Source: Malachius bipustulatus
Taxonomy: Eukaryota > Arthropoda > Insecta > Coleoptera > Melyridae
Assembly (NCBI GenBank): GCA_910589415.1
Contig: OU342630.1
Coordinates: forward strand, 87,664,186-87,728,185
Length of the DNA: 64,000 bases
Direction of reading: 5' to 3'
In this document: piece by piece, positions 1 to 10,613 of the stretch
Layout of the letters: every line of letters starts with the position of its first letter
Numbering within the stretch: the stretch's first letter is position 1
Position numbers and translations under genes: made by a program
The notes under the pieces: generated by a model
Database searches by the model: none
What the model was told of the DNA's origin: nothing
What the model saw: the letters and a program-made list of their open reading frames with translations, nothing else

Positions 1-208
1 ATTTTTCACATTTAATTATGAACGATTCTGAAAATTAGAAGAGCAATCGCAACGACAAATAAATCACCTACATGCGGGTGAAAAAAGTTTTCAAATTGGT
101 CTTTTAATAACAAAGATATGACCAGTTTAAAAAATAAAATGTGTAGGTGCTGTGTAACTGACGTACTACATATACCCGCTCAGCACTATACAAAATTAAA
201 ACTCTACA

Positions 209-280
209 TAGCCGTTTCCGTTACACACTTGCCTCGCAGCCTGATGACCGGGGTTCGAATCCCATGAAAGGGTAACTTTT
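209..280 (+). mobile_element. tRNA-derived SINE head fragment
   Basis: A perfect Pol III B box (GGTTCGAATCC, 252-262) follows a tRNA-like stretch (cttgcctcgcagcctgatga), and a run of T begins shortly after at 276. The 5' half of the tRNA fold is eroded and no cloverleaf can be drawn, so this is a truncated tRNA-related SINE rather than a working tRNA gene. Confidence 0.5.
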
Positions 281-414
281 TTTTTTAGGTAGGTAGGTGG
301 AGTTTTCTAAAAAAATCGGATTATTTTTTGTGAAGTATATTTGCGGGAAGTCATAGTATCTATGCGAAACTAACTTTTACACGCAAAATATAAAAAAAAC
401 TTTTTACCCACATT

Positions 415-705
415 ATAGATTGGAAGAAATTTATTTGAAATTTGAGGTAATGCAATAAAATTTGTATTATTTCTATTAAAAAGCCAGTGGCGGGGGTAGG
501 AAAATGACTAAATTTCCGTAACCGTAACATACGAGTAGTTTTCCAAAGAATTGAATTGAAATTTTCACAGTTTAAACAACTACGCTAATATCATGATATA
601 AGAATGAAAAATTTCAGAAAGCCAATTTAAAAATCGGGGAAAATGTTCATAATTGAATCGCATAAAAATACACTATTTCTGCGATTGATGCGCAAGAAGG
701 TTTTT
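415..705 (-). repeat. Dispersed repeat, inverted copy of the 31.3-31.9 kb repeat
   Basis: On the minus strand this stretch matches 31250-31870. Shared features are the segment with gcgattgatgcgcaagaagg (near 678-697), the 'gccagtggcggg' tract at 483, and the 'aaatttgaggtaatgcaata' tract at 435-455. It carries no coding capacity. It is probably a piece of a non-autonomous transposon whose family name I do not recognise. Confidence 0.55.
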
Positions 706-946
706 TAATTTGTTCCCCATGTTCCTTGGTTGGTCCAGGGAAATTTGGTGGACTCTATTTTTTATTTCGAAAACCAACCAAGATACACAAAAACTCAAGA
801 GAAAAAAAAATTACTATTAGTTGCGTAATCTGGAAAAAATTTCAGAATTTCAAAAAAGTCAGTGGCGTACATTTTTCTTTGCCATAATATTGGTGAGGGT
901 GTCCCCCTGGACGCACTGGACTTATTGATTTTAATCTAAATGGGGT
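706..946. other. AT-rich, nothing recognised
   Basis: No ORF, promoter or structured repeat stands out. An isolated 'cagtggcgta' string (863) resembles the recurring CCAGTGGCGT terminus seen elsewhere in the window. Confidence 0.4.
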
Positions 947-1071
947 TAATATCTTACCAGGGGTGTTTCGTAGGAATAAATGTTGAAGCTATTTTTTATT
1001 TATTTTTACTACATTTACCCACATCCGGGAGATTGCCCACAAATTATGGGAGAGCCTGTATATCATGTGGG
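947..1071 (+). mobile_element. Truncated right end of a CAGGGTGTCCC palindrome element
   Basis: It matches the right terminus of the element at 13468-14669: 'ggggtgt...', then 'ctattttttatttatttttac', then 'atccgggagattgcccaca', then 'attatgggagagcctgta' in place of 'attatgggacaccctgta'. Only about 125 bp of one arm is present. Confidence 0.6.
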
Positions 1072-1760
1072 GTCGATTTACTCACTTTCATTGATTTTTT
1101 GTGGAATACTAAAATATAAAAATGTTAATGAGGGTTAAGAAAATAATAAATCAATTTTAAACAAAACAACATTACATTATCCATTCAAAATAATAGTTAT
1201 TTATGTACCAAGGGCATTACTTAGATGATAATGCCTGATGTCGATCGATGGACATTATAATTCAGTAATACAAGACTTTATTTTTCAATTACATCGCGAA
1301 AATAAAACTAAATCCAATGATTTTATTGCATAGCTATTGAATAGGTGGGGATTCTAGGATATAAAGTAACTTTTGAGTCGCTAGGCAAGCCGATAGTTGT
1401 GTGTGTGTTGTGTGTGTATATTTGTTGGGTGTATCTATTATTATCTAAGGCGTTATTGACGGATAATGAGTATCAACGATTAACAATACCTATATCATGG
1501 CATTTAGGTCATCAGTTTAATAATGTACATTTTGATGATTTTTCTCTTAATGAGAAAACATCTTTTTTCAGTAAGACGATGCTTCACAGCACAATACAAG
1601 AACTGCTACTGAATGCGTATAAAATATTTTTAAGGATGACTGGATATAAGAAAAACTAATAAACCGGAAAGGTGACCCCATATTCAGCGGATTCGACACA
1701 TTTTGGATCTATTTTTTGCGATTCTATACAAGAAAATTTAGATAAAACGCTTAATAGTTA
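1072..1760. other. AT-rich stretch with a 104-codon frame of no recognised homology
   Basis: The frame 1345-1659 (+) opens with GTG, not ATG, and encodes a K/L/F/Y-rich peptide. I see no splice sites or motif to support it as a gene. Confidence 0.3.
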
Positions 1761-1763
1761 TTT

Positions 1764-1884
1764 ATGCAACAAGTGCATAAAGTGGTACTTTTTTTCACGA
1801 CTGGGAAGTTTGACCGCACGAGCCGCAGGCGAGTGCGTCAATCCAAGAAGTGAAAAAGGGCATTTTATGCATAATATGTTGCAT
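1764..1884. repeat. Two-tier stem-loop of about 120 bp
   Basis: The outer arms pair ATGCAACAAGTGCATAAA with a complementary right arm ending GTTGCAT, followed by TTTTTTTCAC with GTGAAAAAG. The inner arms pair TTGACCGCAC with GTGCGTCAA around a GC-rich loop (gagccgcaggcga). The symmetry continues weakly outward (cgcttaatag at about 1748 against ctattaacg at about 1928), so the whole may be a foldback element. Confidence 0.6.
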
Positions 1885-2255
1885 ACAAAATTTTATCTAC
1901 ACTTTTAATGTACCTATTCATAAAAGCTATTAACGCCTTTTAAATCAGTTAATAAAGGTGACATATTGCTTAATATTATGCACTTTTTTTTTGAGGTAAC
2001 AGATTTTGTGCAGCCACATTTGATTGAAAAATAATTAATTCTGGGGTAAAAGATATTCATCAGTGAGGCTGGCTAAGTACATAAGTAGAAGCCAAAAAGG
2101 GAGAAGAAAAAGAAGATATTTCATTCATTGAATCATCTATACAATGGTATCCATTTTAGGTAACTAAACGACACAAAACACAAAATAATAATTGTACATA
2201 GATCTGCCGCTGTGCGAATTCGTCTTCGTTTCTCGTTTCTCTAGTTAGTAGGTGC

Positions 2256-2486
2256 ATGGTGTCAACAAGCTTCAGCGTCCGGCTATGTAGTTCAGCATTT
2301 CTTGGAGAACTCAGTAGTACACTTGCGATCGGGCCGCTCACTAGAACTTGTACTTGGCCGGCTTGCAGTAAAGTGTCAGTTATGCAAGCGTTAAATAATG
2401 ACCCGCTAGGACACTTAACTTCACTCGTTTTTACTTTGCACTCTTTTAAGGATAATCATACATTTTATGAACTAAGAAACGTATAA
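2256..2486 (+). CDS. Possible 76-residue ORF, unrecognised
   Basis: The frame starts with ATG (gcATGGTG) and runs 76 codons in a locally less AT-rich patch. The product is S/L-rich (MVSTSFSVRLCSSAFLGELS...) with no domain that I recognise and no clear signal peptide. A minus-strand frame overlaps it. It could be part of an exon, or chance. Nothing nearby supports a function. Confidence 0.2.
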   Translation: MVSTSFSVRLCSSAFLGELSSTLAIGPLTRTCTWPACSKVSVMQALNNDPLGHLTSLVFTLHSFKDNHTFYELRNV

Positions 2487-2698
2487 ATAAGTGCATTTTA
2501 TGAATCAGTCGTAGATAATAGTAATATGGACGATATTATCCGAATTAATTTACTTTCGAATGTTCCACATGCTCGTCAAAGCTACAAATTTCAAAAGGAT
2601 ATGAATTTATGTGTGACAAAATATTGTGCAATATTTTTGAAAGTTTGTGAATTTTATTGATTATTATTTTCTAGCCCTTTTTTACATTTTTTATAATT

Positions 2699-2935
2699 TT
2701 AGTGTTTCATATTATTAATTGATGTCAGTCGGCCGCAGTGGAGTGCAAAATTTTCCTGTCGTACAGGTTTACTGTGTGTCTTCGTATATAATTGTTTTAA
2801 TTTCTTAATTATATTGTGACCAAATTTGTTAGCTACTTCTTTTAAGGACTCAATTAAATTTCCCTCAACTTTTAATTGGATTTCATATTCAACAAGTTCG
2901 TGTCCTTCGTTTTCCCGGCCTGTCTTCCAAAACAT
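2699..2935 (-). CDS. Possible 78-residue ORF or exon, unrecognised
   Basis: A genuine ATG with A at -3 opens a 78-codon frame whose central part (ESLKEVANKFGHNIIKKLKQ) looks like an amphipathic helix. The sequence just before the ATG on this strand ends 'taagaaatcag', a usable splice acceptor, so it could be a terminal exon. It could also be a transposon relic. I recognise no family. Confidence 0.25.
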   Translation of the reverse strand: MFWKTGRENEGHELVEYEIQLKVEGNLIESLKEVANKFGHNIIKKLKQLYTKTHSKPVRQENFALHCGRLTSINNMKH

Positions 2936-3619
2936 TTCTGATTTCTTATAATATTATTATGACTTCTGCATTAATTTATTAATATATTTGATTATTATAC
3001 AGAGTACCACTTTCAAAACTGGCCGTAAGGCTTGTGAATTGGAAAAAACAAATTTGCAGATTGGTGCTTCCTATTTTGACCTCTTCCTACTATAGAGGTG
3101 TGAACCTGGTCCAGTAAATTTAGAATTTGATTATACAATTCAAGCGGAAAAATTCAATTTTGTGTGGTGGTCGATGAAGAGTCTAAATTCACAAATTCGA
3201 CCTCACACCACTTGTGAATACGACGCCATGTTGGTTCCAAAGGTATTTGAGATACAGAGCTCAGGTTTCGTGCTTTCGTACATGTCATATCATTAATATT
3301 AGCTACTTAAATCTAAATTCTTTAAAAAAAATGTTTAATTTAAACTTTTTTTTTATTTTTTTTTCTTTAAACTTTAAAATTTAATTCTTTTTCATGTGCT
3401 ATTGGCTGAGATTTTAGGATTGAGCGAAATTTTTTGTTCATTTTTTTTTTTCATTTTCCGCCACATGTTTTGAAATATCTAAAGCAAGTTTTTCATCATT
3501 TATATAAAATTCCTTTTTCTCGAAAACGGTTCACGTTAGCAATTAGTACCCAAAGTATCTTTTTTGTGTAGAAAATATTGGCGGTAAAAGATGCGCTTTT
3601 AAAATGTCAATTTGCTTAC

Positions 3620-3913
3620 TGTCGTGATATTAGACGACACATTTTTGTGACTTTTGGAGACATTAGTTTTTCTGATCCAATGCTCTGATAATGTTGAAGC
3701 TGTTTTAAATTGTTAAGCTTTGTGCGCTATGTTTGACATGTTTTTGATGTCAAACATCAAAAACAAATGTGTTTTATTTTTTAATTTCTATTTGATGTCT
3801 TTTTATTTCTAACTATGTTGTAAATTGTTGTCTATGTACCTGACCTAGCCTATATCTGTCATAACAGATTTCTTGGCTCAATAAAGATTATTATTATTAT
3901 TATTATTATTAGG
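3620..3913 (+). mobile_element. 3' tail of a non-LTR retrotransposon
   Basis: A 3'-UTR-like stretch ends with 'ggctcAATAAAGATTATTATT' (AATAAA at 3880) and a (TTA)n tail to 3911. An AATAAA followed directly by a simple-repeat tail is typical of CR1/Jockey-type non-LTR 3' ends. No coding sequence is attached, consistent with extreme 5' truncation. Confidence 0.5.
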
Positions 3914-6900
3914 GGCAAAAACACCTCACGCAACGATCATTCCAAAGGATAAATTTGTTTTTTGCATTTTAAGATAACTCATTCACTTTTCCCCAAAAAA
4001 AGAGTAAAAACTTAATTTGACGGTCTGTTTGAGCAGCGCCTCGACAGCCTGCTTGAGAAACGCTACAATTAAAATAAATATAATGTTTAGTGTATCATAC
4101 AGTGCGAATTTTTCATTTATCTTCTTTTTTATTTTTATTCATTTTTTAGTTTGTTTAGTAGTTGTCTACCATTCTCATGCACACGGTGTAGTTTTGCGAT
4201 ACTGCTAAGTACCTAGGGAAGTGAATAGCTGAGACGATCGATTTTACTTCGAGATTTCAAACATGCACGTTATAGGTTATACTCAGTTTATGAATGTATA
4301 ATTTGACATTTTAGTAGGGAATCGGTATTATTCCTCCAATGTCTATTTCAAATACCTTAGAGGAATCAATCCATAATCAAACAGGCATTAAGTTCGAGCT
4401 GAAAGCATGATAATATGTCGGTTTATCAGAGCTCGCAACAGTTTATTACCATAAACGTTAGTTAATCTGAATGCCACAAATTTTGAAACTTTGTACCTAC
4501 ATCAATGAACATAACTAATTGTTTCTCTAAAAGAATTCCGCTATTTGTCCAAGTGGTGAAACAGCTTGGTTGGATCGCGGACTATTTTCAAAATTCCCTT
4601 CTCACTTACATAGGTACGCAATAAATTATTCGAAAACTCTATAAGCTTAAATTAATTTGCTTGAACCGGCGTGGCCCCTTAGACCGAATTCGAGAACAAA
4701 AATCGTTGTAATCCTAGTATTGATATTTAAAAAAAAGTTTTTAAAAAATAAATGTAATTTTAACACCTTTGAAATATCCCAAAAAATAACAGAAAAGCAT
4801 AAATGATGAACACTGGATAAAGAGACCAAAAAACTTCTTGAAACCGCAAAGCCTTTATCTCCTCCTTCAACGTACTAACACGTCGGTGGTTACTTCTTGT
4901 GCAAATCTATAAATACATTATACAAATAAATAATTTCGTTTGGTTTATTTTCTATGCTCCCTCTGTCTACACTAACCAGAATTTTTTGTGTATAATATCG
5001 ATCATTCTCAAAACTTACCTAGTATCCATTTAATGACATTTAATCAATTTTTTGGAGTGTAAACAATGCTCTTACCTGAAAACAAAAAAGAAAACAAATT
5101 AGCATCATTATTATATAATCATTATCAGGCCGCCTCATGTAAAAAAAAAATTACGTATACCAATTAATGTATGTGAAATTCCTATGGACACCTAAAACTA
5201 TACACCCTGTATAAAATTGAAAAATTTCAAAACATACAGGAATAAATAAAATACAGGTACCTATCTAAGTAGGTAAGTTTTTTTCTATAGATTTTTTTCT
5301 TGCAGTTGCATTGAATTATTTTTTTGCAAAACTATTGCGGGGAAAGTTTAACAGCTTAAGATAGGAGCATAAACATAAAGTTTAGAGTAAAGCAACCCCT
5401 AGTTGCTGTTTGTTTATATAATGAAAGTTACACACTCACCAACACGAGCAGAGACGTATAGGAATTAAAAATTAAATTTGAGGGTTACGTAGTCGAGCTA
5501 CACGGGGACTTTATAGCGGCACTTCCGGGGGAATATGTAGAGATTCATTTCATCTCCTCCATTACACAAGTAAATGTTTCCTACAGGATTACAAAATAAA
5601 CAACAGGATTTAAAAAGTTTCTCCGTGACTTCGCCTCAGTCTATCTGAATTATTGGACCTCAATAATAAGGAATAAGGAAAAACTGTGGTTGCTCTGTTT
5701 GATAAATGAGGGATACTTATTGATTTCTGCAAAAAGGCCAAGCACTGGCTAGTAAAAGCGATTCAGAAACTCAGAAATTGATGTATATTTAATGCGATTT
5801 TCAAAAAAAAAATGAGAGTTCATATCATAGGTCAATGGCAATGCATCAATAATATTTTATTAGATATATTTTTCAAGAACCAAGAAGATATATGATAATA
5901 TGATGGAACATTGCGTCATATTATGCGTCATATCGCAGCATTTCCCGACGGAACTTCCCTATAGAATTTATATGGTGGAAACAAATCCAATTGAAATGTA
6001 TTATTATGAAGTACCTACACCTACTAACTATTTAAACAGGCTTTGGGAAATAACTTTCAGAAAGCATTAGACAGTGTAGCGCTACTCTGCCAGTGAAATA
6101 TGTAGGGAAGGGATTAATAGAAGGTACATAATTAGGTACTTAATGCATATTCGGTGAAGACCTAAAAGTCCGTTCCTCCCCTGTAACCCCTGGAACTTTT
6201 TTGTCGTTACAAAAAATCGTCAAATAAAAAAGTTGTAGGGTTTCATCCGACCTCTTTGAAGGCGTAACTTCTATACGCTTTTTTTCGTTTTTTTTTTCGT
6301 TATTATAAAAAATATATTTTTTAATTGCCTTATACAAAAATAAAATAGACCAAGGAAGGTCGCCACGTGTAGCTTTTACACTCATACCTGGACACCCTGT
6401 ATTATGTGATCCACAAAATTTTCGACCAACTCTTAACTTGGAAGAGAGAGATGGCTACTACAGTCATGTCTGAGTTCATTTTAAGAAAATAATTTTAAAA
6501 TAATTTTAGTAGGTAAGTAGTTCAAATTATCAATTCAATTCCTGTCAGTTTAAATTATAATAATGAAGATATTACTTATTTTCAATATTAATTTATAAAT
6601 ATAGCTTTCACTGCGATCAACAAAAACGTTCCATATGCTGGAAATATACTTCAGGAATGGATAAAAAATCAATGGCCAATGGACGGACCTATTCCAACGA
6701 TGATTCCTATCAAGAATTTCGAGAACAGTTCCCAAAAAAAAGTAATTTTTGGAAAAATGCTCGAACCCATCGATTAGTAGGCATTTTGACTCTTTTTTAT
6801 TAAAAAAAAAGTGTAACTTTATCCGCTAGTGCGAAATATATCACTTTCAACTCTCGTGTGTAATACTAGTAAAAAACTTGGATTCCTATTAATCTCATAC

Positions 6901-7313
6901 TTATCTCAAATTTGGACCGTACAGAAAAAAAATTTTTTTTAGTAAGGAAATTTACTTTTATGAAATTTATACTAAATTTATTGCAACTTAGCAACTCGAA
7001 GTGTGAACTTAGCGATACAGTGAACAAAATTATTAACTTCACTATTTTGTTTTTGTATTTTTTTTTATAATATTCTAGAAAAGGGTGAATATCATCCCCG
7101 CAGATGTGAGCCAAAATTTATTCACTCCCCTAACGATATATTTATATTTTATGTTAGAATAAAATAAATATAACATAAATTTAGCAGCGGTCTCTGTATG
7201 TCACAAAATAAACCAACCGGAACGTGATATAATGCCGGCTAATATATCGTAAAAGACGTGGACTAACAGTGGCGTTTAAACCTACTTAAATCTCCACATT
7301 TTTCACTTTTCCA
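3914..7313. other. Long intergenic or intronic stretch with isolated transposon ends
   Basis: AT-rich, with no supported gene. It holds two isolated right termini of the CAGGGTGT family: CACCCTGTA at 5206-5214, and CCTGGACACCCTGTA ending near 6400, preceded by about 250 bp of repeat-like sequence (6140-6400). Frames of 60-82 codons here lack recognisable motifs. Confidence 0.4.
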
Positions 7314-7314
7314 G

Positions 7315-7401
7315 AGAAACATCCAAGATAAAGCGAAGGACTTCAAGTTCCTCATTCGCCGAACTAAAAGGAAGAAGGTAGAGGAGAAAGAAAGTGTTTA
7401 A
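7315..7401 (+). CDS. Candidate terminal coding exon
   Basis: A textbook acceptor (pyrimidine-rich 'cacatttttcacttttccag', ending 7314) is followed by 28 open codons and TAA (7399-7401). The peptide begins RNIQDKAKDFKFLIRRTKRK and ends ...EEKESV. It is basic and uses GC-ending codons (GCG, CTC, CGC, TTC), unlike the AT-rich surroundings, which suggests selected coding sequence. The last residues (E-x-V) could form a class III PDZ ligand, though that is speculative. The parent gene would lie upstream, possibly outside the window. No AATAAA is evident close behind. I do not recognise the protein. Confidence 0.45.
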   Translation, partial: RNIQDKAKDFKFLIRRTKRKKVEEKESV

Positions 7402-7446
7402 GACACCTTCTAAGCTTCTATGATTCCTTGTTTTAAAGCAAATATA

Positions 7447-8340
7447 CAGGGTGTTTAAACACGATAACAGTGATAATCTTAAGGTGTGCGTTACATGGGA
7501 AATTGTCCATTTTCATTCATTACGTGTCCCTATCTTAACTTTTCATTTGGTATCCTATCATGTAAATGAAATTTTTATACAGGGAGGTGAGTGAACGAAG
7601 CACGTATTTCAACAGTAAAGCGCGAGACGAAAACCTGAACCTCAGTGTATGAGAGAGTCTTGCCAGCTGGGCTCTGACCTCTTGCTCTTACACATGCAAA
7701 TTGCCATTATCAGGGTGTTATGCTACTCAATTTTATTTTTTTCTGAAGAAGCGATAAGCAAAAATGGGTAGAAACTGTGATGTGCCTAATTGTAGAAGTT
7801 AATGCGATGAAACACTATAACGGGTATTTCATCGAGTGACATTTCAACATTTAAATATTAATAAAATTAGAACATAAGAGCACGCGTTTATCAGCGAATA
7901 TGCGTGAATCATTTATGCTAGCGCTTGTGCGCTTGTCCGAGTGAAGAGTACGGCAGAACTAACCATTGCGAGCGAGAGCAACAAAACAAATGGGTAAAAC
8001 AGATGTAACGTGACGATATCGGGTCGCACTGGGGAGTCTTGTTCCAACACCTTATAGTTATCTTACACCGTGATACAGGGTGATGAAAATAACAGACTTT
8101 TCATCAGCCTGTATAAAAATTTCATCCACACAGCAGGATACCACATGAAAAGGTAAGATAAGAACATGCATGAAAGCCCTTTTTTCGATATCTTGAGCCG
8201 TTATCAATATAAATTGTTTTTAAAATAAAAAATGGCGATTTTCATTTCTTTATAACTCATAGAAATCACTGGTTACAAACTTGAACTATTAACACCATTA
8301 TTATTACATTTTTACAGACAATCTGAGAATGTGATAATTG
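7447..8340. mobile_element. Eroded palindromic TA element with internal insertion
   Basis: The left terminus is TA-CAGGGTGTTTAAAC (7445-). An inner arm at 7520-7592 (cctatcttaacttttcattt...ttttatacaggg) is repeated inverted at 8100-8172. The sequence 8172-8335 matches the core of the 40.1 and 53.0 kb palindromes ('agccgtt', 'gattttcatttctttataactca', 'cagacaatctgagaatg'). About 500 bp of unrelated, GC-richer DNA (7595-8080) separates the arms. The outer right end is lost. Confidence 0.6.
7764..7802 (+). pseudogene. Truncated THAP-finger start
   Basis: ATG opens 12 codons, MGRNCDVPNCRS, then TAA. The spacing M-x3-C-x4-C and the 'VPNCRS' string are those of the beginning of THAP zinc fingers (C2CH), found in P-element transposases and some host proteins. 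Nothing THAP-like continues after the stop. It sits inside the insert of the element at 7447-8340, so a P-like or domesticated transposon fragment is the likelier source. Confidence 0.35.
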
Positions 8341-8345
8341 TGAAA

Positions 8346-10536
8346 TGTGAAATGAAAATGTGAAAATCCAGACAATTTTTAAAAACTTAATCATTTTCTA
8401 TTATTTCCGGAAATGCAGTCAGGTCTACGAGAGATGCACAGGATGTGAAAAGTATCCCATGGAAATTTTAGAACTTAGGAAGAAATTGGAAAGAAGTTAT
8501 AGACTTGGGCGATTTTCGACAAACACATGTTATATAGGTACATATTATTAGGACGACCTGGCTGTTGACAATAATCAATAAATATAAATTTCAATTTTAC
8601 GTTCCTGTAAGCTTGCTTTATGTTTTTCCACCTGATGTAATCTTGCTATTTTATAGTAGCTGCACTGAGAAATTATCTACAGAAATCTTTCATCGATGGG
8701 AGAGCTTTCTTGATTAGAATGTCCGGGATCGGCGGACGAGGTAAACAAAGTCTCGCAGAATGCAGGAATCCCGTTCTTCCAGATTGGGTTGGGAAATCAT
8801 TTGAAGATCGTACATTCACGTTCTGAATAATTGTTCCGGGCGTTTTGTGTTAGCAACAATGCAAACAGAACGGTTCCTGCGATTCGCCGTGTTTGTTTTC
8901 GCTGTTTAGTCGGGGAAAGCTATGCGAACTTCGCTGAGAAGTTTAATACTTGATCCAAGAAATTCCCAGTGACAATAAGGCATGTTTGTACGCTTTAATG
9001 TCGTTTAATTAATTCTATGGTTATGAATATTCTTACCCATGCAGTAAGGAAATTTGTGAGGAGGTTAATTTTCCGGGTAAATTATTTTCAAGAACAAAAT
9101 TGTTTTACTTGGGTATGTATTTTAATGGAAAGTTTACGGTGTGGAGTGTGAAATACTGAATTCAAACTCAAGTGAAAAACGCATCACGTTGAGCTGTCAT
9201 AAATTTAATATTTCCGCATCGTAAGTTCAATCACGTTACCATTTAAGCTTAGAAAATAGAATAAGCTGGCTTCTCTGTTTTTGTTATGCAAAATCCTATC
9301 AATTCATGCACCTTGTTCACCAGACTTTCCTACATATTCTTCAGCAGCTGTCGAATAATCAATTAACCCATAATTTTGCAATTTTTTTTGCTTCAAATAA
9401 AAACAAGTACATAGGTAATTATTTTATCAAAGAGCTTTACAAAAGTTTGCCACCGCCGTATTCCTTTGACTGCTTTTATTAATTTCATTATTCTATTTCT
9501 ATTTTTTTTAATAAAGATATCCAGACAGTGTGTGTATTAAGTTTGGAAAATAATAATTCATGGTTCTGTTTTGTAATGTTTGTATGGACCTTGTTTTGAC
9601 AGGTCGATTTTGTTTTTTGAATTGTCGTCTTGACGTGTAACATATTATTATGATGTCATTATTGTTTTTTTAGAATTTTTCTACAACCTCCTGTTTAAAA
9701 CATTAGTGTTTTATTTATCATCCATCAACCTCCTGTTTGTGATACATAGTTGAAAAGTATTTTTTTAATATAAATTGGCGTAACAACTCTTCAGTATGTT
9801 GCTGCGGAGTGTCAAGGAGTCGTTCTTGTAAATTGGCCGAGATATGAAGAGGTGAAGTTGAGAATTCAACTTATTCTTTAATATTGACAATTTTCTTAAT
9901 AGCTATTATGGCTTTGTGCCAGGACTGTATAAGAGGCTATCTAACAGCAGTCAGAGCTTAGAACGATCACTAAGTGGATGATAAAACATACTAACACGTA
10001 GGGGACTGCATTTCCGTCCGTAAAGTTACACAACTAGTTTATGATTAAAAAATTTACGTGCCAAATTTCAAGTTGAACCCCATTAAAGACAAGAAGTGAG
10101 CTAGTGGGACTAATTACGTCCAATCTTCTTGTTTATTATTATTTATTTTATTGATTTTTTACCCAAATTGCTTAATAATCAGGGACCGCCATAGCACTAC
10201 CCCACTCCGCATAAAAAATAGATAATTGTTTCATTAGTAAAATTTTACCAAATTAATATTTCGTGAAGTTAAAGGTCGACACTCGTTGTAAATTATTGAT
10301 AAAATTTTGGGTTAACCTTTTGTAAGAAGTAGACTACCAAGTTAGTTAGGTATAATGAAATATTTAAGATCATTCTTTCAATACATCAGTAGTGTACATT
10401 TTCCAAATTTTTTTGTAAATTCTTTTTTTTTTCCTTATTTACCACTCTTGATCACCTTCATTGATTTACTATTTAAGAGGGCTCTACACTTAGCAGCTCC
10501 CGAATCTTACGTGCCTTATACTCATACACCCTCTAG
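8346..10536. other. Intergenic or intronic stretch with one GC-richer island
   Basis: No supported gene. Positions 8690-8960 are clearly richer in G+C and lack repeats (gtccgggatcggcggacgag; gttccgggcgttttgtgtta), so they could be a conserved regulatory block. Positions 9696-9726 (aaaacattagtgttttattt...catccatca) are a half copy of the hairpin at 20274-20328. Confidence 0.35.
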
Positions 10537-10613
10537 CTAACTTTGCCCACTATCTTTGCAATCCGCTCGGCCCACTTGATCGAGGTCAACCCCCTTGACA
10601 GCCAGAAGGGAAG
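10537..10613 (+). CDS. Candidate internal coding exon
   Basis: An acceptor-like 'catacaccctctag' (ending 10536) is followed by 25 open codons plus two bases, then a strong donor AAG|GTGAGT at 10614. The translation contains PTIFAIRSAHLIEVNPLDSQ and is the only stop-free frame directly linked to both sites. Codons are GC-rich relative to the flanks. It is not recognised as a known family. Its relation to the candidate terminal exon at 7315 is unclear, because that one ends before this one begins. Confidence 0.4.

Noticed and set aside
242..280. Functional tRNA gene
   Set aside because: Only the B-box half matches. No acceptor or D arm can be formed.
1345..1659. 104-codon frame as a gene
   Set aside because: It starts with GTG, has AT-driven composition, and shows no motif or splice support.
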